DNA from: JAJPHF01 sp035293805
Lineage (GTDB): Bacteria; Chloroflexota; UBA6077; JAJPHF01
NCBI GenBank assembly: GCA_035293805.1
Contig: DATGMD010000020.1
Location: 1 to 64,000, forward strand
Direction of reading: 5' to 3'
Length of the DNA: 64,000 nucleotides
Shown here: positions 35,878 through 45,100 of the stretch, one piece after another
Layout: each line of letters starts with the position of its first letter
Position numbering within the stretch: the stretch's first letter is position 1
Position numbers and translations under genes: made by a program
Notes under the pieces: generated by a model
What the model was told of the DNA's origin: nothing
The model's input: only the letters and a program-made list of their open reading frames with translations
The model's database searches: none

Positions 35878-37110
35878 ATGCTGTCTAAAGAGCTAAATGA
35901 GTTGTTGACGCGCACCGGGCCGGGCGCGCCGATGGGCGCCTTCCTGCGCCGCTACTGGCTGCCGGCGCTGCTGAGCGAGGAGATCCCCACGCCGGACTGC
36001 CCGCCGGTGCAGGTGCGGCTGCTGGGCGAGGAGCTAGTCGCCTTCCGGGACAGCGAGGGGCGCATCGGCTTGCTCGAAGAGCACTGCCTGCACCGCGGCA
36101 CCTCGCTGTTCTATGGACGGAACGAGGAGTGCGGGCTGCGCTGCATCTACCACGGCTGGAAGTACGACGTGGCGGGCCGCGTGCTCGACACGCCGGCCGA
36201 GCCGGCCGGCAGCACCTTCAAGGATCGCCTCCAGCACGTCGCCTACCCGACCCACGAGGCGGGCGGGATGATCTTCGCCTACCTCGGCCCGCCCGACAAG
36301 CAGCCGCTCTTCCCGAGCTATAGCTGGGCGCAGCTCGCGCCCGAGCATACCTACGTGACGAAGTCGCTGCTGGAGTGCAACTATCTGCAAGGGCTGGAGG
36401 GCGAGTGCGACTCGTCGCACCTCTCCTTCCTGCACCGCGAGGCGAACCACGAGCGCATGCAGGACCTGCTGCAGCGCGACGTGGCGCCCGCCTACGAGTT
36501 CGAGGAGACCGACTTCGGCATCCGGCTGATCGCCCTGCGCGACGCCGGGGCCGAGACCTATGTGCGCATCTCCAGCTTCGTCATGCCGACGCACTGCTGG
36601 ATCAACGGCCGTGTGCCCGAGGTGCACTTCTACGTGCCCGCCGACGACACGCACGCCTGGCGCTACGACCTGGGCATGATCCCCGATCGGCCCGTGCGCC
36701 CGTCGGATTTGCACAAGGCCCCCGAGATCGGCCCCGATTACCGCCGCAAGCGGAACATCGACAACGGCTACTTGCAAGACCGCGAGAAGCAGCGGCACGC
36801 GGACTTCACCGGCATCGAGAACTTCTTCGTCGAGGACGCCTGCGCCACGGAAACGCAAGGCCCTATCTGGGACCGTAGCCGCGAGCACCTGGGCGTCAGC
36901 GACCGCGCCGTGATCGTCGTGCGCAACGCGCTCATCGACGCCGTGAAGCGCTTCCAGGCCGGCCACGAGCCACCGCACCTCGTCACCGATCCGGCGCGCA
37001 ACGACTTCGCGCACGTCGACGCCGTGCAGGCGGTCATCCCCGCCGACACTGACTGGCACACGCACTTTCCGCGGCTCGTCGCCAGCGCCGCGCAGAACGG
37101 GAGTCGCTAA
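35878..37110 (+). CDS. Rieske [2Fe-2S] ring-hydroxylating oxygenase, alpha subunit type
   Basis: 410 residues. The Rieske centre is Cys70-x-His72 ... Cys89-x2-His92 (CLHRG, CIYHGWK). The mononuclear iron site is Asp178-x2-His181-x4-His186 in CDSSHLSFLH. The layout matches phenoxybenzoate/phthalate-type terminal oxygenases, which work without a beta subunit, hydroxylating or O-demethylating aromatic rings with electrons from a separate reductase not found here. ATG 35878 is chosen because it starts the conserved region; the upstream in-frame sequence is Arg/Pro-rich. The ribosome site is weak (GGGGGGAAAG). Its TAA overlaps the next ATG by one base (TAATG), so translation of the binding lipoprotein is coupled to it, which suggests that the lipoprotein's ligand is the oxygenase substrate or a relative. 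Confidence 0.94.
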   Translation: MLSKELNELLTRTGPGAPMGAFLRRYWLPALLSEEIPTPDCPPVQVRLLGEELVAFRDSEGRIGLLEEHCLHRGTSLFYGRNEECGLRCIYHGWKYDVAGRVLDTPAEPAGSTFKDRLQHVAYPTHEAGGMIFAYLGPPDKQPLFPSYSWAQLAPEHTYVTKSLLECNYLQGLEGECDSSHLSFLHREANHERMQDLLQRDVAPAYEFEETDFGIRLIALRDAGAETYVRISSFVMPTHCWINGRVPEVHFYVPADDTHAWRYDLGMIPDRPVRPSDLHKAPEIGPDYRRKRNIDNGYLQDREKQRHADFTGIENFFVEDACATETQGPIWDRSREHLGVSDRAVIVVRNALIDAVKRFQAGHEPPHLVTDPARNDFAHVDAVQAVIPADTDWHTHFPRLVASAAQNGSR

Positions 37111-38225
37111 TGCACCGCTGGCTATCGCTCGCGCTCGGCGCCGCCCTGCTCGCGGCCTGCCAGGGCGCCCCGGCCGCGCCGAGCGGGCGCAACGCGGCGG
37201 TCCCGTCGGCTGCCGGGCCCGCGGCCGCTGCGGCGACGGCGCCGGCCGGAGCAGCCGCCTCGCCGGGGCCGCTCTACACCGTGCGCGTCGGCGGCGTGGG
37301 CAGCGCTTCCGAAGCGACGTTCTACTGGGCGCAAGAGCACGGCTACTTCCGCGAAGAGGGCCTCGACTTCGAGATGCAGACGTTCAACGGCGCGCAGGTG
37401 ATGATCGCGCCGCTGGGCGCCGACCAGCTCGACGTCGGCTCGGGCGGCCCCGGGCCAGGGCTGTTCAACGCCATCCTGCGCGGCGTCGACCTGAAGATCG
37501 TGGCCGACCGCTCGCGCGCCGCGCCGGGCACCTCCAATCAGTGCCTGATGATTCGCAAGAGCCTGCTCGACAGCGGGCAGGTCCACAGTTTCGCCGACTG
37601 GAAGGGGAAGACCTTCGCCGAGAACGTGCCCGGCGTGCTCACCACCTCGCTCATCGACCGCGAGCTGCAGAAGGTGGGGCTCAACCTGCAGACGGACGTG
37701 ACCAGCGTGACGCTCGGCTTCCCGGAGATGTTCACTGCCTTCGCCAACGAGGCCATCGACTTCGGCATCCTCATCGAGCCGTTTTATACGCTGAGCGAGG
37801 AGCAGGGCACCGCGAAGTGCTGGAAGCCGACCAGCGAGATCGGCCCGAACTTCCAGATCGCCGTCACGCTCTACGGTCCGACTTTCGCCGAGCAGCACGC
37901 CGACGAGGCGCGGCGCTTCATGGTCGCCAACCTGCGCGCCATGCGCGACTACAACCGCGCGTTCTTCGGCGACGGCGAGGGGCGCGACGAGTTCTGGGAC
38001 CTGATGACGCGCACCAGCAACATGAAGGACCTGGCGCTGCTCAAGCGCCTCCATCCCACCTGGTCGGACCCGAATGGCGCCGTGAACGTGGACACCCTCC
38101 GCGACGTGCAGCGCTGGTACATTGGCCGCGGCGAGCAGACCGGCGAGGTGGACTTCGACCGCGTCATCGACATGAGCTTCGTCGACTACGCTCTCCAGCG
38201 CCTCGGCCGCTACCCGGAGACATGA
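37110..38225 (+). CDS. ABC transporter substrate-binding lipoprotein, NMT1 type
   Basis: 371 residues. The lipoprotein signal ends at LLAAC (Cys17), followed by an Ala/Pro linker to ~50. The binding fold then shows YWAQEHGYFREEGLDFEM, a pocket region around NGAQVMIAPLGADQLDVGSG and a second lobe from ~130 (WKGKTFAENVPGV). It is translationally coupled to the Rieske oxygenase (shared base at 37110) and followed after 28 nt by the aldolase gene, so it probably scouts for a compound degraded by this operon. No ABC permease or ATPase is present. Of the three NMT1-type proteins in the window, this is the one with the clearest pathway context. Confidence 0.92.
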   Translation: MHRWLSLALGAALLAACQGAPAAPSGRNAAVPSAAGPAAAAATAPAGAAASPGPLYTVRVGGVGSASEATFYWAQEHGYFREEGLDFEMQTFNGAQVMIAPLGADQLDVGSGGPGPGLFNAILRGVDLKIVADRSRAAPGTSNQCLMIRKSLLDSGQVHSFADWKGKTFAENVPGVLTTSLIDRELQKVGLNLQTDVTSVTLGFPEMFTAFANEAIDFGILIEPFYTLSEEQGTAKCWKPTSEIGPNFQIAVTLYGPTFAEQHADEARRFMVANLRAMRDYNRAFFGDGEGRDEFWDLMTRTSNMKDLALLKRLHPTWSDPNGAVNVDTLRDVQRWYIGRGEQTGEVDFDRVIDMSFVDYALQRLGRYPET

Positions 38226-38253
38226 CCGACCCCCTCTCTCAATGGAGGAACTG

Positions 38254-38976
38254 ATGGCCGCTTCTCGCCCGCCTGGCGTGCCCGCGTTCGACGCTCCCGA
38301 GCTGGACCCCGTCAAGCGCCTGCTCGTCACCGGCTGTCACGTCCTCGACCGCGAGGACATCACCGACGGCTACGGCCACCTCAGCGTGCGCGTGCCGGGC
38401 GCGGACGCGATGCTGACGATCGCCCGCGTGAGTCCGCGCCTGGCCGCGCTTGACCGGCTGATCATGCTGGACCTCGACGGCAACTACCTGGGAGGCGCCG
38501 CCACCCCGCCCTTCGAGTGGCCCATCCACGCCCGCATCCTGCGTGCGCGGCCCGACGTCCAGAGCGTCGCGCACACGCACTCGCAGTGGACGCAGCTCTT
38601 CAGCGTGCTCGCCACCAAGCTGCGCCCGCTCATCCACTACGGCACCTGGATGCCGCCGGAGGGCCTGCCCGTCTACCAGGAGGTGGGGCTGGTGCGGACG
38701 ATCGAGCAGGGCGACGCGCTCGCGGCGGCCCTCGGCCAGCAGCCGGCGGTGCTGCTGCGCAGCCACGGCGACGCGGTCGTCGGTGGCAGCGTCGAGGAGG
38801 CCGTGCAGAAGACGATCCGCCTCAGCAAGGTCGCGGAACACACGCACCTGACGCTGCTCCACGACCCCAACCCGCGCTACCTCACCGCCGAGGAGATGCA
38901 AGCCTTCGAGACCGGCGGCCGCGACTGGGCACGCGGCTGGAACTATTACATCAGTCGCCTCGACATCGCCGACTAA
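38254..38976 (+). CDS. class II aldolase/adducin family protein
   Basis: 240 residues covering one class II aldolase domain. The pattern includes YGHLSVRVPG, the metal-binding HTHSQWTQ (two His near 109-111) and LRSHGDAVVGGSVEEA with a further His. Members are zinc-dependent aldolases, epimerases or decarboxylases of small hydroxy-acids and sugar phosphates, and include 3-hydroxy-acid decarboxylases in aromatic pathways. ATG 38254 has GGAGG five nt upstream; the ATG at 38242 is less likely because it overlaps that ribosome site. As the last gene of the MetE-like/Rieske/binding-protein run, it may process an acid released by ring attack. Confidence 0.9.
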   Translation: MAASRPPGVPAFDAPELDPVKRLLVTGCHVLDREDITDGYGHLSVRVPGADAMLTIARVSPRLAALDRLIMLDLDGNYLGGAATPPFEWPIHARILRARPDVQSVAHTHSQWTQLFSVLATKLRPLIHYGTWMPPEGLPVYQEVGLVRTIEQGDALAAALGQQPAVLLRSHGDAVVGGSVEEAVQKTIRLSKVAEHTHLTLLHDPNPRYLTAEEMQAFETGGRDWARGWNYYISRLDIAD

Positions 38977-39035
38977 GCCGCGGTGGCCGAGCGTCGGGCC
39001 GGCCGGCGGTGAGAGATCGGCCGGCCGAGGCGCGA

Positions 39036-39449
39036 CTACTGGCCGGCGTCCGGGCGCAGCACGAGTATCGCGCGGCGGAACTCGAAGGTCACGCGAAAGC
39101 GGTGCAGGACGTTCACGCCCAGCAAGCCGTCGAGGTTTACCCTGCCCGGCAAGTCGAGGATGGCGACCTCCACGTTGCGTAGATCAGCGGCACCTAGCCG
39201 TAGGCGGTCGATGCGGCCGGTGGGTACCGTCACGTAAGTGCCCGCGGCGGTAAACATGAGTCGCCGTCCCGTGAATTGGTTTAGGTCGAGGCGCAATCGC
39301 CTGATGGCATCCGGCGTTAAGGCGGTTATGGCCGCCCCTGTGTCCACCAGGAGATTAACCTGGAAGCGGCCAACGTGAGCGGGTATGATGAGCACCCCAC
39401 CGTACTCGCGTCGGCCGACGATGCGATCAGCCGCAGCCAAAGATGACAA
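39036..39449 (-). CDS. retropepsin-like (clan AA) aspartic protease
   Basis: 137 residues without a signal peptide. A single retroviral-protease-like domain has the catalytic LLVDTGAAITALT (Asp near 36), the flap region around FTAAGTYVTVP and the hydrophobic-hydrophobic-Gly second signature LDGLLGVNVL. Such one-domain bacterial proteases act as homodimers; substrates are generally unknown. The start ATG lies 23 nt inside the end of the upstream small gene on the same strand, so the pair is translationally coupled. Confidence 0.85.
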   Translation of the reverse strand: MSSLAAADRIVGRREYGGVLIIPAHVGRFQVNLLVDTGAAITALTPDAIRRLRLDLNQFTGRRLMFTAAGTYVTVPTGRIDRLRLGAADLRNVEVAILDLPGRVNLDGLLGVNVLHRFRVTFEFRRAILVLRPDAGQ

Positions 39450-39678
39450 TTACGCCTTCGGGGATCAGCGGCCCCGTGTAGAACGTGAACAACTCAGCGT
39501 CGGGGTGCTCCTCCGCAGCTTTAACCGCCGCGCGGGTGATCTCGTCCTCGTCCTGCGCGTGGGCCAGGACACGGCCAGCCAGTGCGCCTCGGCTGGGGCT
39601 GCTGCGAGTGACCTCGATGGTCACCCACTGATCCGGGTACAGGCGCTCGATGGTGCTGATGCGGTGCGAACGCTGCAT
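39427..39678 (-). CDS. small acidic protein paired with retropepsin-like protease
   Basis: 83 residues, beginning MQRSHRISTIERLYPDQWVT. It has alternating strand and helix segments (VTIEVTRSS ... DEITRAAVKAAEEHP) and ends FYTGPLIPEGVIVIFGCG. I recognise the arrangement (a ~85-residue protein directly upstream of, and overlapping, a clan AA protease) as recurring in Cyanobacteria and Chloroflexota, but know no function. It might be the protease's substrate, inhibitor or antitoxin-like partner. ATG 39678 is preferred to an in-frame start at 39720 because the latter lies upstream of the likely transcription start. Confidence 0.65.
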   Translation of the reverse strand: MQRSHRISTIERLYPDQWVTIEVTRSSPSRGALAGRVLAHAQDEDEITRAAVKAAEEHPDAELFTFYTGPLIPEGVIVIFGCG

Positions 39679-39708
39679 CGTGGCTCTCCGGGCGGAGCGC
39701 CGCCGAGC

Positions 39709-39730
39709 GAATTGTAGCACCTGCTACGAT
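39709..39730. promoter_or_regulatory. back-to-back extended -10 elements between small gene and fpg
   Basis: The dyad GTAGCA-CC-TGCTAC (39714-39727) contains TGC-TACGAT toward fpg (39722-39730) and TGC-TACAAT toward the small gene (39717-39709). Both are extended -10 boxes of TANNNT type without a good -35. The two promoters overlap, so their use may be mutually exclusive. Confidence 0.45.
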
Positions 39731-39793
39731 ATACAGAGCCGACGCGAGCCGAGGTCCGTCAGGTATCCAGTACCCGCCACATGGGAGCCGCGC

Positions 39794-40711
39794 ATGCCGG
39801 AGCTACCCGACCTCACCGTGTACGCCGAGCGGCTACAGGCGCGGCTCGGCGGGCAGGTGATCGAGGGCGTCCGTGTGGCGAGCCCGTTCCTGGTGCGCTC
39901 CGCCGCCCCGCCGCTGCAGGCCGTCGTCGGCCGCCGCGTGCTCGGCGTGCGCCGCCTCGGCAAGCAGCTCGTCGTCGCGCTGGACGACGACCTCTACCTG
40001 GTCGTCCACCTGATGATCGCCGGGCGGTTCCACTGGAAGCCGCCCGGCGCCCGCCTCCCGGCGAAGGTCGGCCTGGCCGCCTTCGACTTCGCCGCCGGTA
40101 CCCTGCTCCTCACCGAGGCCAGCCCCAAGAAGCGCGCCGCGCTCCACTGCGTGCGCGGCGCCGCGGCGCTCGCCGCCTTCGACCGCGGCGGCCTGGAGGT
40201 CCTGGATGCCTCGCCGGAGGCCTTCCGCGCCCGGCTCGCCGCCGAGAATCATACGCTCAAGCGCGCGCTCACCGACCCGCGCCTGTTCGCCGCGATTGGC
40301 AACGCCTACTCCGACGAGATCCTCCACCGCGCGCGCCTCTCGCCCGTGAAGCTCACCCGCAGCCTGACGCCTGCCGAGAGCGAGCGCCTGTACGCCGCGA
40401 CGCGAGCCGTCCTTCAGGAATGGATCGACCGCCTGCGCGCCGAGACCGGCGACGGCTTCCCCGAGCAAGTAACTGCTTTCCGCCCCGAGATGGCCGTCCA
40501 CGGCCGCTACCGCCAGCCCTGCCCCACCTGCGGCGCCCTCATCCAGCGCATCCGCTACGCGGAGAACGAGTGCAACTATTGCGCGCGCTGCCAGACCGAC
40601 GGCAAGCTGCTGGCCGACCGCGCCCTCTCGCGCCTCCTCCGCGCCGACTGGCCCCGCACGCTCGACGAGTTGGAGCGGCGCCGCGCGGCCGCCGCGAGCG
40701 TGTCCGGCTAG
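39794..40711 (+). CDS. mutM: formamidopyrimidine-DNA glycosylase family protein (Fpg/Nei)
   Basis: 305 residues. Pro2-Glu3 start the mature protein (MPELPDL) and Lys57 lies in RRLGKQL, the conserved catalytic set of Fpg. Glu6 of the classical PELPE is Asp here. The H2TH region (~165-200) includes DPRLFAAIGNAYSDEILH. A C-terminal zinc finger uses Cys243, Cys246, Cys263 and Cys266, with an extra Cys260. It removes oxidised purines such as 8-oxoguanine and nicks the strand by beta/delta elimination. ATG 39794 is set by the invariant MPELP start. The E6D change suggests a divergent Fpg or an Nei-like paralogue, so the symbol is tentative. Confidence 0.9.
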   Translation: MPELPDLTVYAERLQARLGGQVIEGVRVASPFLVRSAAPPLQAVVGRRVLGVRRLGKQLVVALDDDLYLVVHLMIAGRFHWKPPGARLPAKVGLAAFDFAAGTLLLTEASPKKRAALHCVRGAAALAAFDRGGLEVLDASPEAFRARLAAENHTLKRALTDPRLFAAIGNAYSDEILHRARLSPVKLTRSLTPAESERLYAATRAVLQEWIDRLRAETGDGFPEQVTAFRPEMAVHGRYRQPCPTCGALIQRIRYAENECNYCARCQTDGKLLADRALSRLLRADWPRTLDELERRRAAAASVSG

Positions 40712-40768
40712 CGGGCACTGCCGCGCTGAGATTCCCGGCCCTGCCCGGTGCCGCCGGCCGCTAGAGTG

Positions 40769-41245
40769 CTACGAATGGGCGGCGGCGGGCTCTGTCGCCC
40801 TGGCCGGCGTTCGCTTGGAGGACGACGCGCTCCTGGAGGACGGCGCGCTCCGCCCCGAAGCGCCGCGCCGGGGACGCTCGCTCGGCGCGGCGCTCGCCGC
40901 GCGCGTGGAGGAAGCGGCGCGCTCGGCAGCGTGCTGCACGCGGCGGGTAGCGCCGCGGGCCGAGGGCAAGCCCGGCGTCGTCAGCCGGATCGTACCTTCG
41001 CTGTCGCCGCCCACCGGCTTGGCCGCCCCATCCACGAGCTGCGAGACGAACCGAACGGGCAACGGCGCGCGCGGCCGGTTGAGCATCTTGAGAAAGGGGA
41101 CGGCCGCGATGAACAGGGCCAGCGGCGGCTCGATCAGCTCGAAGGCGACCGCGAGACCGATCCCCCCGAAATAGCCGACCGAGCGCACCCAATGGACCTC
41201 GACCGGTCCGACCTGGCTGGTGAGTCCGCGATCCTCGGGTTCCAT
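40769..41245 (-). CDS. small membrane-associated hypothetical protein
   Basis: 158 residues. The first half is conserved-looking: GPVEVHWVRSVGYFGGIGLA, then one or two hydrophobic helices (~22-50, FGGIGLAVAFELIEPPLALFIAAVPF), then LKMLNRPRAPLPVRFVSQLV and AKPVGGDSEGTI. The second half is a Ser/Ala/Arg-rich tail, probably disordered. I recall similar proteins in Chloroflexota genomes without assigned function. ATG 41245 has GAGGGAGAG ~6 nt upstream. It is divergent from the PAP2 phosphatase gene and convergent with fpg. Confidence 0.6.
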   Translation of the reverse strand: MEPEDRGLTSQVGPVEVHWVRSVGYFGGIGLAVAFELIEPPLALFIAAVPFLKMLNRPRAPLPVRFVSQLVDGAAKPVGGDSEGTIRLTTPGLPSARGATRRVQHAAERAASSTRAASAAPSERPRRGASGRSAPSSRSASSSKRTPARATEPAAAHS

Positions 41246-41351
41246 GCGCTTCTCTCCCTCATCGCGTGCGACCGTCGCACGCGCCGCGCTGCCGGCGCCG
41301 CCCCGGGGCGCTCTCTGGTATCATGCGCGTGACAACGCGCGCGAGAGGCCC

Positions 41352-42140
41352 ATGCTCGGTGTCCTGCGACGGCTCGCCCGCCGGGTGCTGGCTTTCCTGC
41401 GCCCGCGCCGCGCGCCCCAACCGGCGACCGGCGGCGCAATCCGCGTGCCGTCCGCGCCGCGGGTCTGGTCGCTGCCGGCCTGGCTGGTTGCTCTCCGCAC
41501 GCGCCTCTTCACCAGCGCCGCGGCCTTCGGGACCGTCGCGTTCGGCGCTTTGACCTGGCTCGTCAGCGCGGGCCACACGGCCGCGCTCGACCTGGCGGTC
41601 GCCCAGGGCGTGCAGGCGGTCGAGAACCCGCTCGTCGGCGGGCTGATGACGGCGGTGAGCGAGCCGGGCTTCGCTCCACTCAACGTCGTCCTCGTGGTCG
41701 GCACGGCTGGCGCGCTGTGGGCGCTCGGCCACCCGCTGGCCGCCGGCCTCGCCGTGGCGGCCGGCGGGGCGGCGGTCCTGGCGATTCCGCTCAAGCTGCT
41801 CCTGGCCCGCCCACGCCCCGAAGCCGATGTCGTGCGAGTGGCGAGCAACCTGCCCGACTACAGCTTTCCCAGCGGCCATACGCTGTTCTACGTCGCCTTC
41901 TTCGGCTTTCTGGCCTACCTCGTCTATACGCGGCTGCGCCGCGGCCGACTGCGCACCGCCCTGCTCTGGCTGCTCGGCGCGCTCATCGTGTTGGTCGGCC
42001 CGTCGCGCGTGTACCTCGGGCACCACTGGCCCAGCGACGTGCTGGCCGCCTACACGCTCGGCCTGGCCTACCTCGTGCTGCTCGTCCGCCTGCACACCCG
42101 CCAGACGGTGGGGCGGCTCGCGCCCGCGGTCGGCGGGTAG
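41352..42140 (+). CDS. PAP2 superfamily membrane phosphatase
   Basis: 262 residues with about six membrane helices. The three phosphatase motifs are intact: KLLLARPRPE (first), PSGHT (second, in YSFPSGHTLFYVAF) and SRVYLGHHWPSDV (third, with the nucleophile His and its Asp). It likely dephosphorylates undecaprenyl pyrophosphate or phosphatidate on the outer face of the membrane. ATG 41352 (MLGVLRRLARR) has GAGAGG immediately upstream; the longer frame starts inside the divergent spacer. It is convergent with the P-type ATPase gene, whose end lies 7 nt away. Confidence 0.92.
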   Translation: MLGVLRRLARRVLAFLRPRRAPQPATGGAIRVPSAPRVWSLPAWLVALRTRLFTSAAAFGTVAFGALTWLVSAGHTAALDLAVAQGVQAVENPLVGGLMTAVSEPGFAPLNVVLVVGTAGALWALGHPLAAGLAVAAGGAAVLAIPLKLLLARPRPEADVVRVASNLPDYSFPSGHTLFYVAFFGFLAYLVYTRLRRGRLRTALLWLLGALIVLVGPSRVYLGHHWPSDVLAAYTLGLAYLVLLVRLHTRQTVGRLAPAVGG

Positions 42141-42147
42141 CGCGCGC

Positions 42148-45100
42148 CTAGCGGGTCGGCGCGGGCAGCGCCCGGCGCGCGATCCCGTGGCGGGCCAGCC
42201 GCTCCCCCTCGATGCCGGCCACGGCCGCGAGCGCGCCCAGCCCCGTGATCGCCAGGTCGGCCAGCCCGAGGGGCGCCCCGCCGAGCACCGCGCGCAGGCC
42301 CGGCAGGAAGAGCGCGCTCAGCTGTAGCGCGGCCGACACCCCTAGCCCCGCGATCAGCCAGCGGTTGGGCGCGGGGCTGCCCAGCGTCGCGGGCCGGCGC
42401 CCCGTGCGCGCCAGCGGCGCGTGCAGCAGCTGCGCGCCGACCAGGCTGGCGAACGCCATCGTCTGGGCGGTCGCCCCCGGCCCGTGGCGGGCCAGGCCGA
42501 TCCCGTAGACGGCGAGCGCCGCCAGCGCGAGCGCCGCCGATTCGCCCAGAATGCGGCGCAGCAGCGGTGGCGGCACGATCGCCTCGCCGGGGGGCCGCGG
42601 CGGCTGGAGCATGAGCGTGGGATCGCGCGGCTCGACCGCGAGCGCCAGCGCAGGGGCCAGATCGGTCACCAGGTTGAGCCACAAGAGCTGCAACGGGTTC
42701 AGCGGTGTGGGCAGGCCGATGGCCACGGCGGCGAGCACCGTCCACACCTCGGCGGCGTTCGTGGCGAGCAGGTAATGTACCACCCGCCGCACGTTCGCGC
42801 GCACGAGGCGCCCCTCTTCCACCGCGTCCACGATCCGGCTGAAGTCGTCGGTGGCTAGCACCACGTCGGCCAGCTCGCGGGCCAGCTCCGTGCCGCGCTC
42901 GCCCATCGCCACGCCCACGTCCGCGGCCCGCAGGGCGGGCGCGTCGTTCACGCCGTCGCCCGTCATCGCCACGATCTTCCCATTCGCCTGGAGGGCGCGC
43001 ACCACTGCCAGCTTTAGCTCGGGGGGGACGCGCGCGTAGATGCTCACCTCGCGCACGAGCTGGCGCAGCGCCTCCGGCTCCACGTCGCGCAGATCGTCCG
43101 CCTCCAGCGTGTCCAGCGCGCCCCGGCGCGACAGCCCCAGCTCCCGAGCCACGGCCACCGCCGTCGGCGCCTGGTCGCCCGTAATCATGATCGTGCGGAT
43201 GCCCGCGCGGTGCAGCGCGGCGATCGCGGCCGGCACGCGCGGGCGAATGGGGTCGACCAGCCCGATGAGCCCGTACAGCACGAACCCCGCGCGCAGGTCG
43301 TCCTCGGTGTACGCCGCGGGCAGCTCGCGCTCCGCGAGGGCCAGGATGCGCATCGCGCGGCTCGCCATCACGGCATTGCGGCGCTCCATCGCGGCGCGGC
43401 GCTCGTCCGTGAGCGGGACGATGGCCCCGCCGATGGCGATCCGGTCGCAGAGCGCGAGCACCTCCTCGGGTGAGCCCTTGACCAGCGCGATCAGGCGCCC
43501 GTCGCGCTCGTGGACGGTGAGCATGTGGCGACGATAATCGCCGCGATCGCGGCGGTCGAGCGTCGGACAGGCCGCGCGCAAGGCGGGTACGTCCAGGCCC
43601 GCCTTCACGGCCGCCACCAGCAGCGCGCCCTCGGTGGACGACCCCTCGAACGTCACGGCGCCATCCCGGATGCCGAGCGGCTCGGCATCGGAGCACAACG
43701 CGCCGATGCGCAGCGCCTCCTGCACGGCCGGCCACGCCGCCGGGGCGATCTCCTCGCCATCGAGCGTGAAGGCGCCGACGGCCGAGAGCGCGGAGCCGCC
43801 GATGCGCACGGTGTGCCCGTCGAGCGCCAGCTCGCGCGCCGCCATCCGGTTCTCGGTGAGCGTACCCGTCTTGTCGGCGCAGATGTGCGTGACCGAGCCG
43901 AGCGCCTCGGCGGCCGACAGCGTCCGGATGAGCGTGCCTTTGCGGCGCATGCGGCCGGAGCCGAAGGCCAGTACCGTGGTGGCGAGCGTGGGCAGGCCCT
44001 CGGGGAGCGCGGCGACGCCCAGGCCCACCGCGGTGGAGATCGCGGGCACCAGGCCGACCGCGCGCAGCAGCGACAACCCGAGCACGCCCGCGCAGATCGC
44101 GGTCGCGCCGAGCGCGATGCGCCGGCCGAGGGCGTCCAGGTCGCGCTCGAGCGGCGTCGGCGGCGCGACCTCGGTGAGCGCCAGCAGGCGCAGCTCGCCG
44201 TAGACGGTGCGGTCGCCCGTAGCCACCACGATCGCGCCCCCGTGGCCGCCGACGACGGTCGTGCCCCGGTAGACCACGTCCCGCCGATCGGCGAGGGCCG
44301 TGCGCTCGGCCGTGGCGGCGACCTGCTTTTCCACCGGGCGGGACTCGCCCGTGAGCGCCGACTCTTCGACCCGCAGTCGCTCGGCGCTGAACAGGCGCGC
44401 GTCGGCCGGCACGGGATCGCCCGGCCGGAGCAGCACGACGTCGCCGGGCACCAGCGCGGCCGCGTCGACCAGCATCTCCGCGCCGTCGCGCCGGACGCGG
44501 GCGTGGATCGCCGTCCCGCGCCGCAGGGCTTGGATGGCGCGGTGGCCGCTGCGCTCGGTGGCCGCGCCGATCGCCGCGTTCACGACGAGCACCCCCGCGA
44601 TGAGTCCCGCTTCGAGCACCGCGCCGGTGGCCAGCGACAGGACGGTGCCTGCCCCCAGGAGCGCGCTCGGCGCATTGCAGAACTGGCCGAGGACGAGCCC
44701 CAGCAGGGACGGCTCCGCGGGCTCGGCCAGCCGGTTCGGGCCCCAGCGCGCCCGCCGCGCCTCGACCTCGGCGGCCGTCAGCCCCCGCGTCGGGTCGACG
44801 GCGAGCAGCCGCTCCACCGCGGCCGCCGACAGCGCGTGCCAGGCCGGCGTCGGGGCCTCGGAGGGGCTGGCCAGGGCTGCCGGCCCCTGTGCGGTCGGGG
44901 CGGCTGGCGCCTCGCCGGTAGCGGCCGGGGCGCCCAGGCGCGCGCGCAAGCGCGCCTCCATCTCGCCCAGCAGCGCCGGCAGCGCGCGGTCCGCCGGGGC
45001 GTACTCGACCAGGACGGTGCCCGTCACGGCGCTGGCGGTCGCCTGGCGGACGCCCGGCATGGCGGCGAGCGCCGCCACGACGATCGGCTCGCGCGCGGGC

